A stretch of 64,000 nt of DNA from Fodinicurvata fenggangensis DSM 21160 (GCF_000686045.1 NZ_JMLV01000007.1:62001-126000); one strand, 5' to 3'. Counted from the first letter of the stretch, positions 38,401 through 47,062 are shown. Program-made: numbers and translations. Notes: generated by a model from the sequence alone, not told the origin.

Positions 38401-38892
38401 CACATCGACGATCAGCAGGAAGGGGGGCCAGGGCTCGTCCGCATCGTGCAGGGCCTTGGCATAGCGCTCCGCCTGCACGCGGGCCGCCTTCATGCCCTTG
38501 TCCCAGCCGCCGGTGCCACGCCGGCCGATTCCGGCCGCACTGGCATCGCTTCCCTGCTTGGCCTCCAGCACGAAGCAGTCGCGCTTGTAGAGATCGATGA
38601 AGTTGGCCTGGTGGCGCGCGTCCTCCAGTTGATAGGCGCGCACGCGCCGCTCGAATACATAGGCGTTGTCCGCTTCGGGTGCGTAACCCTGGGGCTGCGC
38701 CACCTCCAGCAGCTGGCAGAGCTCGCTCAGAAATAGCTGGGCGTTGGAGCGTTCGCCGCCGCCGGTTTCCTGCCAGCGCGCAATAAAGGCCTGTGCGTCT
38801 GCGGTTTTCCCGTCTTCTGGCTTGCCTGTACCCTCCAAGATGAGTCCTGCCCCCGCATGCTTCTTGCCCAGCTTATCCCGCAGGAAAAACAC
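35413..38892 (-). CDS. MmeI-like type II (IIL/IIG) restriction-methyltransferase
   Basis: The 1159-residue single-chain enzyme carries an N-terminal nuclease of the MmeI type, Asp100-(9)-Glu110-x-Lys112 in FIDLYKRDCFVLEAKQ, the same spacing as in MmeI. A helical spacer follows, then a gamma-class adenine methyltransferase with motif I LDPACGSANFLY (Asp430; Ala instead of the usual Gly at the sixth position) and motif IV GNPPF (Asn591). The C-terminal third includes the target recognition region and the CFDPFPFPD segment typical of the family. One protein would thus methylate and cut its own site. GC content matches the chromosome, unlike the facing nuclease gene. Confidence 0.9.
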   Translation of the reverse strand: MFFLRDKLGKKHAGAGLILEGTGKPEDGKTADAQAFIARWQETGGGERSNAQLFLSELCQLLEVAQPQGYAPEADNAYVFERRVRAYQLEDARHQANFIDLYKRDCFVLEAKQGSDASAAGIGRRGTGGWDKGMKAARVQAERYAKALHDADEPWPPFLLIVDVGHLIEVYADFSQSGKTYLPFPDPAAHRIRLQQLAEPDTRAYLKAIWEDPQSLDPTRRAARVTREIADHLAELARSLERDHQPEKVAQFLMRCLFTMFAEDVGLLSEEGFTRLLRDRRDDPKVLQRSLESLWKTMNKGGFDSFLGAEVLVFNGGLFRENTALPLAPGQIDLLLEAAAADWQEVEPAIFGTLLERALNKRERHKLGAHYTPRAYVERLVLPTVVEPLREAWENVRIAAERRLEDGERTKAIEEIKAFHQRLCDTRVLDPACGSANFLYVTLEHMKRLEGEVLNALEELGDDQPDLYAVDPQQFLGLEVNPRAAVIAEMVLWIGYLQWHFRTRARRQLPSPVLKAYGNIECRDAVLDWDGEPELVRDETGRPVERWDGLSMKTHPVTGREVPDESKTRPLYHFRNPRPASWPRADFIVGNPPFIGNWRMRDELGSGYVETLRATYPQVPESVDYVMYWWHKAADLVATGKAQRFGLITTNSLRQKFARQVIAKHMGGKKPLSLAFAIPDHPWVDAADGADVRIAMTVGVPGEHPGQLHKVTAENPAAEEGARALRFDTRQGRIHADLTIGPDVSGTHALKANDGLCCPGVKLHGSGFIVTPEEAEALGLGRRPGLEQHIRPYRNGRDLMGRPREVMVIDLYGLSAREVLARYPEVYQWVSDRLKPTRDGRKGTTSDSDQYAKDWWLFGKTRPELRRALSGLPRYIATVETAKHRVFQFLEAEILPDNMLVNIALEDAFFLGVLSSRIHVVWALSSGGTLEDRPRYNKSRCFDPFPFPDATEAQQDEIRALAERLDAFRKERQAEQPDLSLTQMYNVLEALRAGRALSDSEQAIHEKGLVSVLRDLHDQLDAAVAAAYGWPRELSDEAILERLVALNRTRAEEEARGEIRWLRPAYQNPEGQATRTAARAAELDLGETALAAAGKTAWPKSLPERVQAVRAALATLDRPASTEEVASLFKRARRQDVSALLQTLCELNHLQETEAGYRL

Positions 38893-38967
38893 TAGCCGGG
38901 GTTGTCATGCAAGGAAAGAGGAGGATGCGCCATTTGGGCTGGGCCAAAGGCCTGGTCTGTGCCGAGG

Positions 38968-39087
38968 CCTTTCGAGGCCCGCCCGCGCGGGCACCTCAAG
39001 GAAAGAATATTTTTTCACTTTAAAATCAATGCCCTAAAACACTCATGGTGAGGCGGCCTCCGCAGGGGGCCCTCGAACCAGCCGGCA
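38968..39087 (+). repeat. Dispersed ~120-bp palindromic (REP-like) element, copy B
   Basis: This is the second copy, in the same orientation as 33737-33855. The first hairpin loop differs (GCCCGCccgcGCGGGC against GCCCGCtcatGCGGGC) while the stem is kept, consistent with selection on structure. It separates the MmeI-like gene start from gcrA. Confidence 0.8.
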
Positions 39088-39132
39088 GAAGCATGGCAGT
39101 CCGCCGCCAAAATCCCGGCTTATCCACAAGGG

Positions 39133-39151
39133 CGGGACTCAGTCCCGACTC
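39133..39151. promoter_or_regulatory. Palindrome with two GANTC (CcrM) sites before gcrA
   Basis: CGGGACTcAGTCCCG (39133-39147) is a perfect 7-1-7 palindrome. It contains GACTC at 39136-39140, and a second GACTC follows at 39147-39151. GANTC is the methylation target of CcrM in alphaproteobacteria, and GcrA acts with sigma-70 at promoters carrying methylated GANTC. Two sites 11 bases apart, about 70 bases before the gcrA start, suggest methylation-dependent control of gcrA itself. Confidence 0.5.
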
Positions 39152-39219
39152 GACAGGGCGACCACTACACGATATCGTAGGGAGACTGTGGAAAATCGCA
39201 AGATATAGGGAATAGGGCG

Positions 39220-39969
39220 ATGACTTGGACACCCGACCGCATCGACGAACTGACGCGCCTGTGGAACGAGGGCCAGTCTGCCTCGGCCATCGGCAAGCAG
39301 CTCGGGATATCCAAGAATGCCGTCGTGGGCAAGGCCCATCGGCTGAAGCTGGCCGCGCGCCCCTCGCCCATCCGCAAGCAGGAGGCTGGCAACGCCACGA
39401 CACAGCGCAAGCGCAGCGAATCCCTGGCCATGCCGCCCCGCTCCGAAAGCAGCGGTGAGGCGGCCGAAAGTGCCTCACAGCCGCTGGCCCAGCCCAGACC
39501 AGAGGAGAGCACCCCGAAGCAGGTTTCGCAGCCCCAGTCCCCGGCCAGGGAGAAATCCCAGGCCCCCCAGTCCAGGGAGACAGACAAGGCAGGCGCTGAA
39601 CCGGAGAACGCGGCGAAGTCCAGGGCGAAAGCCCAGCCCCAGGCGGCAAAGGACCGTAACCCGACGGCTGTTGACAGCGCGGCGCCGCCCCCCTCCGAGC
39701 AGGCCCTGGAAGCGATCAACGCGCGCGCCAGCCGGCCAAAGCCGGCGCCGCGCCCGCAGCCCGTCTCCCGCACGCCGAAGCCGGCCGAAAGCGCGGCACC
39801 TTCCAACCGCAGCTGCCAGTGGCCCATCGGCGACCCCTCGCAGCCGGATTTCCACTTCTGCGAAAGCCCGGCCGCGCCCGGCCGCCCCTATTGCGCCGAG
39901 CACTGCGCCATGGCCTATATCACCCGTTCCAAGGACAGCTCCAAGAACAAGTCCTCGGAAGCTGCCTGA
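39220..39969 (+). CDS. gcrA: GcrA cell-cycle regulator
   Basis: The 249-residue protein begins with the conserved GcrA DNA-binding domain (MTWTPDRIDELTRLWNEGQS, then ASAIGKQLGISKNAVVGKAH, residues 1-46). It ends with the conserved sigma-interacting segment CQWPIGDPSQPDFHFCESP...PYCAEHCAMAY, rich in Cys and His. GcrA binds sigma-70 and stimulates promoters bearing CcrM-methylated GANTC, timing replication and division genes. The central linker (about residues 50-195) is long, rich in Pro, Gln, Ala and Glu, and makes the protein longer than Caulobacter GcrA (173). AGGGAATAGGGCG precedes the ATG. Confidence 0.97.
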   Translation: MTWTPDRIDELTRLWNEGQSASAIGKQLGISKNAVVGKAHRLKLAARPSPIRKQEAGNATTQRKRSESLAMPPRSESSGEAAESASQPLAQPRPEESTPKQVSQPQSPAREKSQAPQSRETDKAGAEPENAAKSRAKAQPQAAKDRNPTAVDSAAPPPSEQALEAINARASRPKPAPRPQPVSRTPKPAESAAPSNRSCQWPIGDPSQPDFHFCESPAAPGRPYCAEHCAMAYITRSKDSSKNKSSEAA

Positions 39970-40090
39970 TCCAAGCGGCACGGCCGGAACCCGCGGCAGG
40001 ACAGCCATCCGCAAAGCGCATTTGACGCAGCTTTCAGACTGGCGCAATCCTTTAGGTCAGCGGTGCTGACAGGTCGGGAGTCGAAGAATC

Positions 40091-40702
40091 GTGCTTGAAA
40101 TGCTGCCTGCCCCGGAACTGATCCCGGTGATCGCGGCTTTCGCCTTTGTCGCCACGATCACGCCGGGACCCAACAACATCATGGTCACCGCCTCGGGCGT
40201 GAACCACGGCTATCGCGCCACCCTGCCGCACATGCTGGGCATCGCGATCGGCTTCCCGGTCATGGTCCTGGCCGTCGGCCTGGGCCTGGGTGGACTGTTC
40301 CGCGCCTTTCCGGCCTTGCACGACGTCCTGAAGTGGGCCGGCGTCGCCTATCTGCTGTGGCTGGCCTGGCGCATCGCCACCACCCGCAAGCAAGGCGAGG
40401 CCAGCAGCCGCCCGCCGTTGACCTTCCTGCAGGCGGCGGCCTTCCAGTGGGTCAATCCCAAGGCCTGGATGATGGCGACCGGTGCCGTGGCCGCCTATAC
40501 CAGCGGCGGCGAAAGCGTCTTTGCCGAGGTGCTGCTGATCACCGCGCTCTTTGCCCTGGTGGCCTTTCCCTGCGTCTCGGCCTGGACCCTGCTGGGCTCG
40601 GGGCTGGGCCGTTTCCTGGCCAGCGGCCGGCGCCTGCAGGTCTTCAACATCGCCATGGCAACCCTGCTGGTGCTCTCGGTCCTGCCCGTAGTCTTCGATT
40701 AA
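40091..40702 (+). CDS. LysE-family amino-acid exporter
   Basis: The 203-residue membrane protein has six predicted helices and the LysE/RhtB signature TITPGPNNIMVTASGVNHGYRATLPHMLGI near its N-terminus, and FQWVNPKAWMMATGA in the middle. Such proteins export amino acids or derivatives by proton antiport; the substrate is not predictable. The start is GTG 40091 (GGGAG ten bases upstream) or ATG 40100, three codons later. It stands between gcrA and the small exported protein, all on the plus strand. Confidence 0.9.
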   Translation: MLEMLPAPELIPVIAAFAFVATITPGPNNIMVTASGVNHGYRATLPHMLGIAIGFPVMVLAVGLGLGGLFRAFPALHDVLKWAGVAYLLWLAWRIATTRKQGEASSRPPLTFLQAAAFQWVNPKAWMMATGAVAAYTSGGESVFAEVLLITALFALVAFPCVSAWTLLGSGLGRFLASGRRLQVFNIAMATLLVLSVLPVVFD

Positions 40703-40763
40703 TTCCTCCGGCCCTCGGTATCGGCAGTGGCATTGGCCAAGGCTCTGTCCTAGACTTGGCCCC

Positions 40764-41138
40764 ATGATGACACGCTTCGCCATTCCAAGTACGCTGCGAC
40801 TGCCCGCCCTGGTCCTTGCAGCCCTGCTGCTGGCGCTTTCCCCCGCTGCCGCCCAGGAGGTACCGGAAGAGGACACTCAGGAAGAAGGCACATCCGGCGA
40901 AGAGAATGCCCTGCCGGAAGAGGCCCGCACCCTGATCCAGGAAATGCTGGCACGTCTTTCGGAAAGCATGGCCGGGCTGGTCGAGATCCTGCCGCGCTAT
41001 GGCATGCCCCGCATCAATGAGGACGGCGACATCGTCATTCCCCGCCTGGATGAGACGCCAGAGGACAGGCCGGAGAGCGCGCCCAAAGGAAACGGCACGA
41101 ACGAAACGGAAGACACACAAGGTGCACGCGAGATATGA
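40764..41138 (+). CDS. Conserved small exported protein of unknown function
   Basis: The 124-residue protein has a signal peptide (cleaved after SPAAA, about residue 30), an acidic stretch, an amphipathic helix LIQEMLARLSESMAGLVE and then YGMPRINEDGDIVIPR, the most conserved part. Short proteins with this last motif (YxxPxxxxNGDIxIRR-like) are widespread in alphaproteobacteria, often misnamed AAA ATPases; it has no ATPase motif. It overlaps the amidase gene by four bases (ATGA), so it is coupled to it. Function unknown. Confidence 0.7.
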   Translation: MMTRFAIPSTLRLPALVLAALLLALSPAAAQEVPEEDTQEEGTSGEENALPEEARTLIQEMLARLSESMAGLVEILPRYGMPRINEDGDIVIPRLDETPEDRPESAPKGNGTNETEDTQGAREI

Positions 41139-42382
41139 CAGACACCCCACAGCCCCAGACTGCGGGGGAAGAGGCTGGCCAGGCTACCGGCCACGATCCC
41201 CTGAACGCCTTCATGCCCGGCACGCGCCTGACGCTGCCGCCCAACGCGCCCGGTTCCCTCTCGGGACTGGAATTCGCGGTCAAGGATATCTATGACATTG
41301 CCGGCCATGTGACCGGCTGCGGAAACCCCGACTACCGCCGCACCCACGGGCCGGCCGAGACGACGGCCACAAGCGTGACGCGCCTGCTGGACGCCGGGGC
41401 GGCCATGGTGGGCAAGGTGCTCACCGACGAGTTCGCCTACAGCCTGAGCGGCCAGAACCCGCACTACGGCGCCGCAGCCAACAGCAATGCCCCCGGACGC
41501 ACGACGGGCGGCTCCTCCTGCGGCTCGGCGGCGGCCGTGGCCGGCGGCCTCTGCGACAGCGCGCTGGGCACCGATACCGGTGGCTCGGTCCGCATACCGG
41601 CCTCCTACTGCGGACTTTATGGCCTGCGCCCCACCCATGGACGTATCCCCATCGACGGGGTGGCTCCACTGGCGCCTTCCTTCGACACAGTAGGCTGGTT
41701 CGCCCGCGATCCGGAAACCTTCCGTGCGGTGGGTGAAGTGCTGCTGGGCGCGGATGAAAAGAGCTTCGCCTTCGACCGGCTGCTTTATGCCAGCGAGGCC
41801 TTTGCCCGCCTGAATGCGGAGGTGGCTGCAAAGCTGGAGGTCTTTGTCGAGCGGCTGGAGATGCGGCTGGGCAAGCGCCAACCGGTCAGCCCGGCCGAGG
41901 CGGATGGCGGCCTGGACAGCTGGAGCGACGGCTTCCGTCACCTGCAGGCGGCCGAAGCCTGGGACAGCTATGGCCCCTGGATCCAGGAAAGCGCACCGAC
42001 CCTTGGCCCCGAGTTGCAGGCCCGCATGACCTGGGCCAAGGAAGTGGCCGGCATGACCGACAAGCTGGCCCAATGCCGCGCGTTGATGGCTGACGTGCGC
42101 ACGCGGCTGGACAGCCTGCTGGGCGACGACGCCCTGATGGTCCTGCCGACGGCTCCGGATATCGCCCCCCTGTTGGGCACCGATGCCGACACGCTGTTCC
42201 GGCAACGCCTCGACGTCATGGCAATCACCAGCTATGCCAACCTCTCCGGCCTGCCGCAGGTCAGCCTGCCCGTCACCACGCGGCAGGGCTGTCCCCTGGG
42301 CCTGTCCCTGATCGGGCCGCGCGGCAGCGACCGGGCCCTTCTGGAGTTTGCGGAAAGCTTCGCGCGCTCGGCCGGATTCTGA
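41135..42382 (+). CDS. Amidase (amidase signature family)
   Basis: The 415-residue enzyme has the Ser-cisSer-Lys triad of the amidase signature family: Lys50 in LEFAVKDIYD, Ser127 in RTTGGSSCGSAAAVA and nucleophile Ser151 in LGTDTGGSVRIPASYCG. The family hydrolyses C-N bonds of amides; the branch with AVKDIYD near the N-terminus includes plant-type indoleacetamide hydrolases and AtzE-like enzymes. No GatB or other subunit is nearby, so it is a stand-alone amidase rather than GatA. Its start overlaps the stop of the small exported protein. Confidence 0.9.
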   Translation: MTDTPQPQTAGEEAGQATGHDPLNAFMPGTRLTLPPNAPGSLSGLEFAVKDIYDIAGHVTGCGNPDYRRTHGPAETTATSVTRLLDAGAAMVGKVLTDEFAYSLSGQNPHYGAAANSNAPGRTTGGSSCGSAAAVAGGLCDSALGTDTGGSVRIPASYCGLYGLRPTHGRIPIDGVAPLAPSFDTVGWFARDPETFRAVGEVLLGADEKSFAFDRLLYASEAFARLNAEVAAKLEVFVERLEMRLGKRQPVSPAEADGGLDSWSDGFRHLQAAEAWDSYGPWIQESAPTLGPELQARMTWAKEVAGMTDKLAQCRALMADVRTRLDSLLGDDALMVLPTAPDIAPLLGTDADTLFRQRLDVMAITSYANLSGLPQVSLPVTTRQGCPLGLSLIGPRGSDRALLEFAESFARSAGF

Positions 42383-42420
42383 AGCCTCACATTTCCTGCA
42401 GCAGGGATCCAATCGGCGCG

Positions 42421-45327
42421 TCAGGCGCTCCCTGAGGCGTGCTGCTGCAAGGCCGCACCCTGGCCTTCGACCAGGCACTCCGGCGGCAGATGGATGGTCA
42501 CCAGCGTCCCCTCGTTCGGTGTGGATTCCAGGATCAATTCACCACCGTGCAGTTCCACAAGAGTCCGGCTGAGCGGCAGGCCCAGCCCCGTGCCCTCGTG
42601 ACGCCGGCCCAGTCCGCTGTCCAGTTGGGTGAAGGGCTCGAAGACGCGCTGGATATCCTCGGCGCCGATGCCGATGCCGCTGTCGCGGATGGTGATGTCC
42701 ACCCCGCTCTCCTGGACGTGGACCACTTCCAGGTGAACCCGGCCGCCCTCCGGCGTGAACTTGATGGCATTGGACAGGACGTTCAGCAGCACCTGCTTCA
42801 GGCGCCGCTGATCGGCATAAAGCATCAGTTGAGGCACCGCCATGGTGTAGTCCAGGTCGATGCCATTGTTCTCGGCCCGGTGCTGGACCAGCCGGATCGA
42901 GGACTCGACGAGCTGTTGCAGGCGGAAGGCCTCTTCGAAAAGCTCCAGGCGCCCGGCCTCGGCCTTCGAGACCTCCAGGATGTCGTTGATGATCTGCAGC
43001 AGATGCGTGCCGCTCTCGCGAATGTCGTGGCTGTAAGCGCGATAGCGCTCGTCACCCAGAGGCCCCAGCATCTGGTGTTCCATGATCTCGGCAAAACCGA
43101 TGATGGCATTCAGCGGCGTGCGCAGTTCGTGGCTCATGGTGGCCAGGAATTCGCTTTTGGTGCGGTTGGCCAATTCGGTCGCCTGCATGGCCTGCAGCAT
43201 CTCGGCCTCGGCATTGCGGCGCTCGCTCACGTCCTGGACGGCACCTAGGACGCGTTTCAGGCGCCCGCTCTCGAAGTCGTGCTCGCCGCGTGCCAGGATG
43301 CGCACCCAGAGCGGCTTGTCGCCGTTGGACTGCAGGCGCACCTCCTCCGAACAGTCCTCGCCCCGGGCCAGGCGCAACAGGCATTGACGCAGCACCGGGC
43401 GGTCCTCGTTGACGACCAGGTTCTCCCAGTCATCGGTCGTCTCCGGCAAGCCGGGCAGCTCCAGGCGGGACAGCAGGGTGCCGGCATGCCACTCCAGGCC
43501 CAGGCGGCCGTTTTCATCCAGGCCATAGGAGAAGACCATGTCCGAGGCCAGGTCCGAGATCAGGCGATAGCGATGCTCGCTCTCGCGCAGGCGCTCCTCG
43601 GCCTGCTTGCGGTCCGTGACATCGATATAGGTCGCCACCACGCCCCCGTCAGGCAGGGGATTGCTGCGTATTTCCAGGCTGCGCCCATTGGGCCGCACCT
43701 CCTCGGTGACACAGGGCCGCGGCAGGAACAGGCGCTCGATCCGCTGCTGCACCAACTCCTCCACATCGCCTTCGCCGTAATCCCCGCGCCGGGCGCTCTG
43801 GCGAATGATCTCGCGGTAATCGCCCCTGGCCATCAGTTCCGGCGATATATTGGCAACCTCGAGGAAGCGCTTGTTGTAGGCCAGGACACGCAAGTCCTTG
43901 TCGACGACCTTGATGCCTTCGGTCATGTGATCGAAGAAGATCTGCAGCAGGCGCGCCTGCTGCAGGCGCTCTTCCTCGGCCTCGCGGCGTTCCAGCTCTG
44001 TAGCCACCCAGCGGGCAATCAGGTTGACGATGTCCCTGTGGCGCTCTTTCTCACTGTCCGGCTGGTCATGAACGGCAAAGATATGCCCGATCTTCTCGGC
44101 ATTCTGGCTGAAGAGCGCCTCGCCGACAAAAGCCTGCCCTCCAAGTTGAACCAGCATTTCGTCTTCGGGAAAGCGCGCGTCGGCATTTTCGGCAATGTAG
44201 CAGTGAGAGGAGTCCCTGTAGACGCCGTCACAGGGGGTCCCCTCCAGGTCGTAGCTGAAGGTCTCTCCCGCCTGGCCGTCCAGCCAGCATGAAAGCACAT
44301 GCGCCCGGTCTTCGTTCGCCTCCAGTTGGGCAATGCCCGCGAACCGATAATTCAGCAGGACCGAGAGGGCCTCGCAGGCCGTTTCCAGGAAATCGCGGCC
44401 ACGCGCCGGTCCGGTGACCAGCAGGGTCAGGGCGCTCTCGCGGCGCTTCATCTCGGTGATATCGGACCAGAGAATGACCTGTCCACCCTCGGCGGTGCGG
44501 TTTCCCGTGACCTCAAGCGTGCGATCGACGCTGTAGCTCAGCTCGATGCGATAGGGCGGATTGCGATAGATCGCCAAGCGCCGTTGAATCGCGGCCTCGT
44601 CATTGACATCCCATTCCCTGGTCAACCTCTGAGAATGAGCAGCCCGGGCCACCTCCTCGAAGGTGATACCGGACTTGATACCTGCGCCGTGGTCCAGGGT
44701 CGAGAAGCTGTCGCGATAGACCTTGTTGGCCACGATCAACTCCTCGTTCGCGTCGAACAGCGCCAGGCCCTGGGGCATGGAGTCCACAGCTTCCTGCAGG
44801 CGTTGCTGCGCCACGTCCGCCTGCTTCCCGGCGCTGGCAACCCCGGTGATATCGCTGGCCACACCGCGATACCCCAGGAAGGTGCCCCCGGCATCGAAAC
44901 GCGGTTGGCCCGAGGTGCGGAAGACCCGAAGGCCGCCGTCGTGCCCCCGGCACATGTAGATCAGGTTGCGAAAGGGACGATGTGCCTCAAGGTCGCGGAG
45001 ATGTTGTTCCCAAAGGCCCGGTTCGACCTCCAGGTTCATGATCTCCCCGCGGGTCTTGCCGATATAGTTGGCGCCCGGATGGCAGGTCAGATTGACGTAG
45101 TTGTCGGAAAACCAGGTGAAGCGATGTTCGGCATCGGTTTCCCACTGCCACTCCTCCGTGATCTCCTGCAGTGCGGCCTGTTTCCGTTCCAGCTCCGCCA
45201 GCCGTGCCTCCAGCTCTCGCTGCCGCCGGCGCGCACGGTGCAAGGTCCAGCCCAGCCAGAGGCCCGCACAGACCGGCAGGCCCGCGGCCAGTGCTGCGGA
45301 GAGGATCACCCCAACTGACATCCACAC
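42421..45327 (-). CDS. Membrane-anchored PAS-rich sensor histidine kinase
   Basis: The 968-residue protein has one N-terminal membrane helix (about residues 5-27) and a coiled coil. PAS domains follow at about 60-165, 175-290, 465-570 and 575-700, with a GAF-like domain between about 300 and 450. The transmitter has His733 in FLATMSHELRTPLNAI, N-box NVLSNAIKF and glycine boxes DSGIGI and GTGLGLPLS. There is no receiver domain and no response-regulator gene adjacent, so its partner is elsewhere. Cysteines in the GAF-like part (SSHCYIAENADARFPED) could bind a cofactor but this is speculative. Confidence 0.92.
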   Translation of the reverse strand: MWMSVGVILSAALAAGLPVCAGLWLGWTLHRARRRQRELEARLAELERKQAALQEITEEWQWETDAEHRFTWFSDNYVNLTCHPGANYIGKTRGEIMNLEVEPGLWEQHLRDLEAHRPFRNLIYMCRGHDGGLRVFRTSGQPRFDAGGTFLGYRGVASDITGVASAGKQADVAQQRLQEAVDSMPQGLALFDANEELIVANKVYRDSFSTLDHGAGIKSGITFEEVARAAHSQRLTREWDVNDEAAIQRRLAIYRNPPYRIELSYSVDRTLEVTGNRTAEGGQVILWSDITEMKRRESALTLLVTGPARGRDFLETACEALSVLLNYRFAGIAQLEANEDRAHVLSCWLDGQAGETFSYDLEGTPCDGVYRDSSHCYIAENADARFPEDEMLVQLGGQAFVGEALFSQNAEKIGHIFAVHDQPDSEKERHRDIVNLIARWVATELERREAEEERLQQARLLQIFFDHMTEGIKVVDKDLRVLAYNKRFLEVANISPELMARGDYREIIRQSARRGDYGEGDVEELVQQRIERLFLPRPCVTEEVRPNGRSLEIRSNPLPDGGVVATYIDVTDRKQAEERLRESEHRYRLISDLASDMVFSYGLDENGRLGLEWHAGTLLSRLELPGLPETTDDWENLVVNEDRPVLRQCLLRLARGEDCSEEVRLQSNGDKPLWVRILARGEHDFESGRLKRVLGAVQDVSERRNAEAEMLQAMQATELANRTKSEFLATMSHELRTPLNAIIGFAEIMEHQMLGPLGDERYRAYSHDIRESGTHLLQIINDILEVSKAEAGRLELFEEAFRLQQLVESSIRLVQHRAENNGIDLDYTMAVPQLMLYADQRRLKQVLLNVLSNAIKFTPEGGRVHLEVVHVQESGVDITIRDSGIGIGAEDIQRVFEPFTQLDSGLGRRHEGTGLGLPLSRTLVELHGGELILESTPNEGTLVTIHLPPECLVEGQGAALQQHASGSA

Positions 45328-45527
45328 TCCGTATCTGAGGCCAAGACAATCGCTGGCGCTAAGCAGTCTGCAACAGCCCCGCGCGTGTATAAGTTACGAT
45401 CCTGCCATGAAAGGTTCGTTAACGGCGAGAGGATTCTACAGCGGCCGCCATTGACGCAATAAAAGATACAGAGGGAGACAGCTTGGGGGATGCGAAACCA
45501 GCGCCGCTCCCAGCAGATCGATGGAAT

Positions 45528-46043
45528 TCAGGAGTCGTAGGACACCAGGGCATGGACCGGCACATCTAACTTGCTGCGCCCCTCCAGGAAGGACAGCTCG
45601 ATAATGCAGGCGGCCGCAGCCACATCGGCGCCGGCCTTGCGCAGCAGCTGCACCGAAGCATCCAACGTACCGCCGGTGGCCAGCAGGTCGTCCATCACCA
45701 CCACACGCTGGCCGGATTTCACGGCGTCGGCCTGGATCTCGATGGTATCGCTGCCATATTCCAGGCCATAGCTGTATTCCAGCGTCTCGCCGGGCAGCTT
45801 GCCCTTCTTCCGGACCATGAAGAAGCCGATCCCCATCTGGTGCGCCAAGGGCGCTGCGGTCAGGAAGCCGCGGGATTCGATGCCCACCAGCATGTCGGGC
45901 TTGTAGGGCGCCACCGCGTCCGACAGGCGGTGCACCGTTTCCTGCCAGGCTTCGGCATGCATCAGCAGGGTCGAGATGTCATAGAACAGGATGCCCGGCT
46001 TGGGAAAATCGGGAACCGAGCGGATATGATCTTTAAGGTCCAT
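45528..46043 (-). CDS. apt: Adenine phosphoribosyltransferase
   Basis: This 171-residue purine salvage enzyme makes AMP from adenine and PRPP. It begins [26 protein letters not shown] in two recognisable pieces, and has the PRPP-binding motif [14 protein letters not shown] and the ESRGF loop typical of Apt. ATG 46043 was chosen because it gives the standard N-terminus; the 23 extra upstream codons do not resemble the family. It is monocistronic, with 140 bases to the regulator gene upstream. Confidence 0.96.
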   Translation of the reverse strand: MDLKDHIRSVPDFPKPGILFYDISTLLMHAEAWQETVHRLSDAVAPYKPDMLVGIESRGFLTAAPLAHQMGIGFFMVRKKGKLPGETLEYSYGLEYGSDTIEIQADAVKSGQRVVVMDDLLATGGTLDASVQLLRKAGADVAAAACIIELSFLEGRSKLDVPVHALVSYDS

Positions 46044-46183
46044 GGGTCCGTTTGTCTTTTGTGCAGTCGGCAAAACGGCGCACACGCTAGTGCCTGAAGG
46101 CGCCCAGTGCAACGAAGATCCCTGCAGCGAAGATCACGGCAAGGAACTTTCCCAGCGCCCCCAGCCCAAGCCATATCCGGGCA

Positions 46184-47062
46184 TCAACCGTTATAGGTCA
46201 CCTGCCCCTGCTGTCCCAGGTCATAGCCGCCATGGCTTTCGGCCCGGCGTCGGAAGGCGTCACTGCGCAGGAAGGCCATCAGTTTCTGGACCGGCGGCTC
46301 GAAGTAATCCCGCCGGCGCAGGACCAGATCGAAGGATTCCCAGACATCCAGGGGAACGAAGTCCAGACCGTGGCGCCCGGCCACCGCGGCAATGCCCAGG
46401 CCACAATCGGCCTCGCCATCGGCGATCATCGTGGCCAGGTCGCCCTCGGTCTGGGCCTCGCCGGACAGCCTGTTCAACCTGGACTCGTCCAGGCCCCGCG
46501 CCATAACCAGTGCATCGAACAGGCTGCGGCTGCCCGTGCCCTCAGGGCGCAGCAGGACACGCGGCTGCCGCGCGACAAGGTCGTCCAGGTCCCCGATATC
46601 CAGCGGATTGCCGGGCGCGACCAGCAGGCCCTGCGCCCGCTCGGCAAAACGCACGGCCACGATGTCGGGAAAGGGAATCTCGCGCCCGATGGTCTCGACG
46701 TTATAGCCCGGGCCATTGGGATCCTTGATGTGCAGACCGGCCAGCAGGGCTTCGCCCTGGGCAAGGCGTTCCAGGCCGTTACGACTGCCGCTGGTCAGCA
46801 GGGCCAGACCGCTGCCCGACTCCCGCAGCGCCCATTCCAGCAGCGGTTCGCTGGACCCGGCATAGATCGGCGGCGGCGCGGCATCGTAACCGAGCGGCAG
46901 ATCCGTGCGCCCTTCCACCCAGCGCTCGATCAGCTTGCGCGAGAACAACAGCTTTCCGGTGGCGCGCGTGCAGGGTATCTGCCGCTTCGATGCCATCTCG
47001 TAGACCGTGCGCTCCTTCAGGCGCAGGTAGTCCGCGACCTCGGTCGTGGTCATCAGGTCCAT
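46184..47062 (-). CDS. HTH regulator with periplasmic-binding-protein-like domain (tungstate/molybdate type)
   Basis: The 292-residue protein has an excisionase/MerR-like helix-turn-helix at residues 1-55 (TTTEVADYLRLKERTVYEMA, then IPCTRATGKLLFSRKLIERW) fused to a PBP-like ligand domain (about 75-290) of the type that binds molybdate or tungstate. It is divergent from tupB with about 90 bases between, so it very probably controls the tungstate transporter in response to the oxyanion. ATG 47062 (MDLMTTTEV) or 47053 are the likely starts. An inverted repeat ATTGCA-(16)-TGCAAT at 47061-47088 overlaps the first of these. Confidence 0.85.
   Translation of the reverse strand: MDLMTTTEVADYLRLKERTVYEMASKRQIPCTRATGKLLFSRKLIERWVEGRTDLPLGYDAAPPPIYAGSSEPLLEWALRESGSGLALLTSGSRNGLERLAQGEALLAGLHIKDPNGPGYNVETIGREIPFPDIVAVRFAERAQGLLVAPGNPLDIGDLDDLVARQPRVLLRPEGTGSRSLFDALVMARGLDESRLNRLSGEAQTEGDLATMIADGEADCGLGIAAVAGRHGLDFVPLDVWESFDLVLRRRDYFEPPVQKLMAFLRSDAFRRRAESHGGYDLGQQGQVTYNG

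Larger units (their letters stand above)
38893..39219. other. Intergenic region upstream of gcrA
   Basis: These 327 bases contain no gene. They hold palindromic element copy B (38968-39087), then a palindrome with two GANTC sites (39133-39151) and the gcrA leader, including the partial dyad CTACACGATATCGTAG at 39165-39180. Confidence 0.6.

Noticed and set aside
33737-39087. Palindromic elements as an insertion sequence or att sites
   Set aside because: No transposase or integrase lies inside, and similar CTCATGGTGAGG-type elements are dispersed intergenic repeats in alphaproteobacteria; they are reported as repeats.
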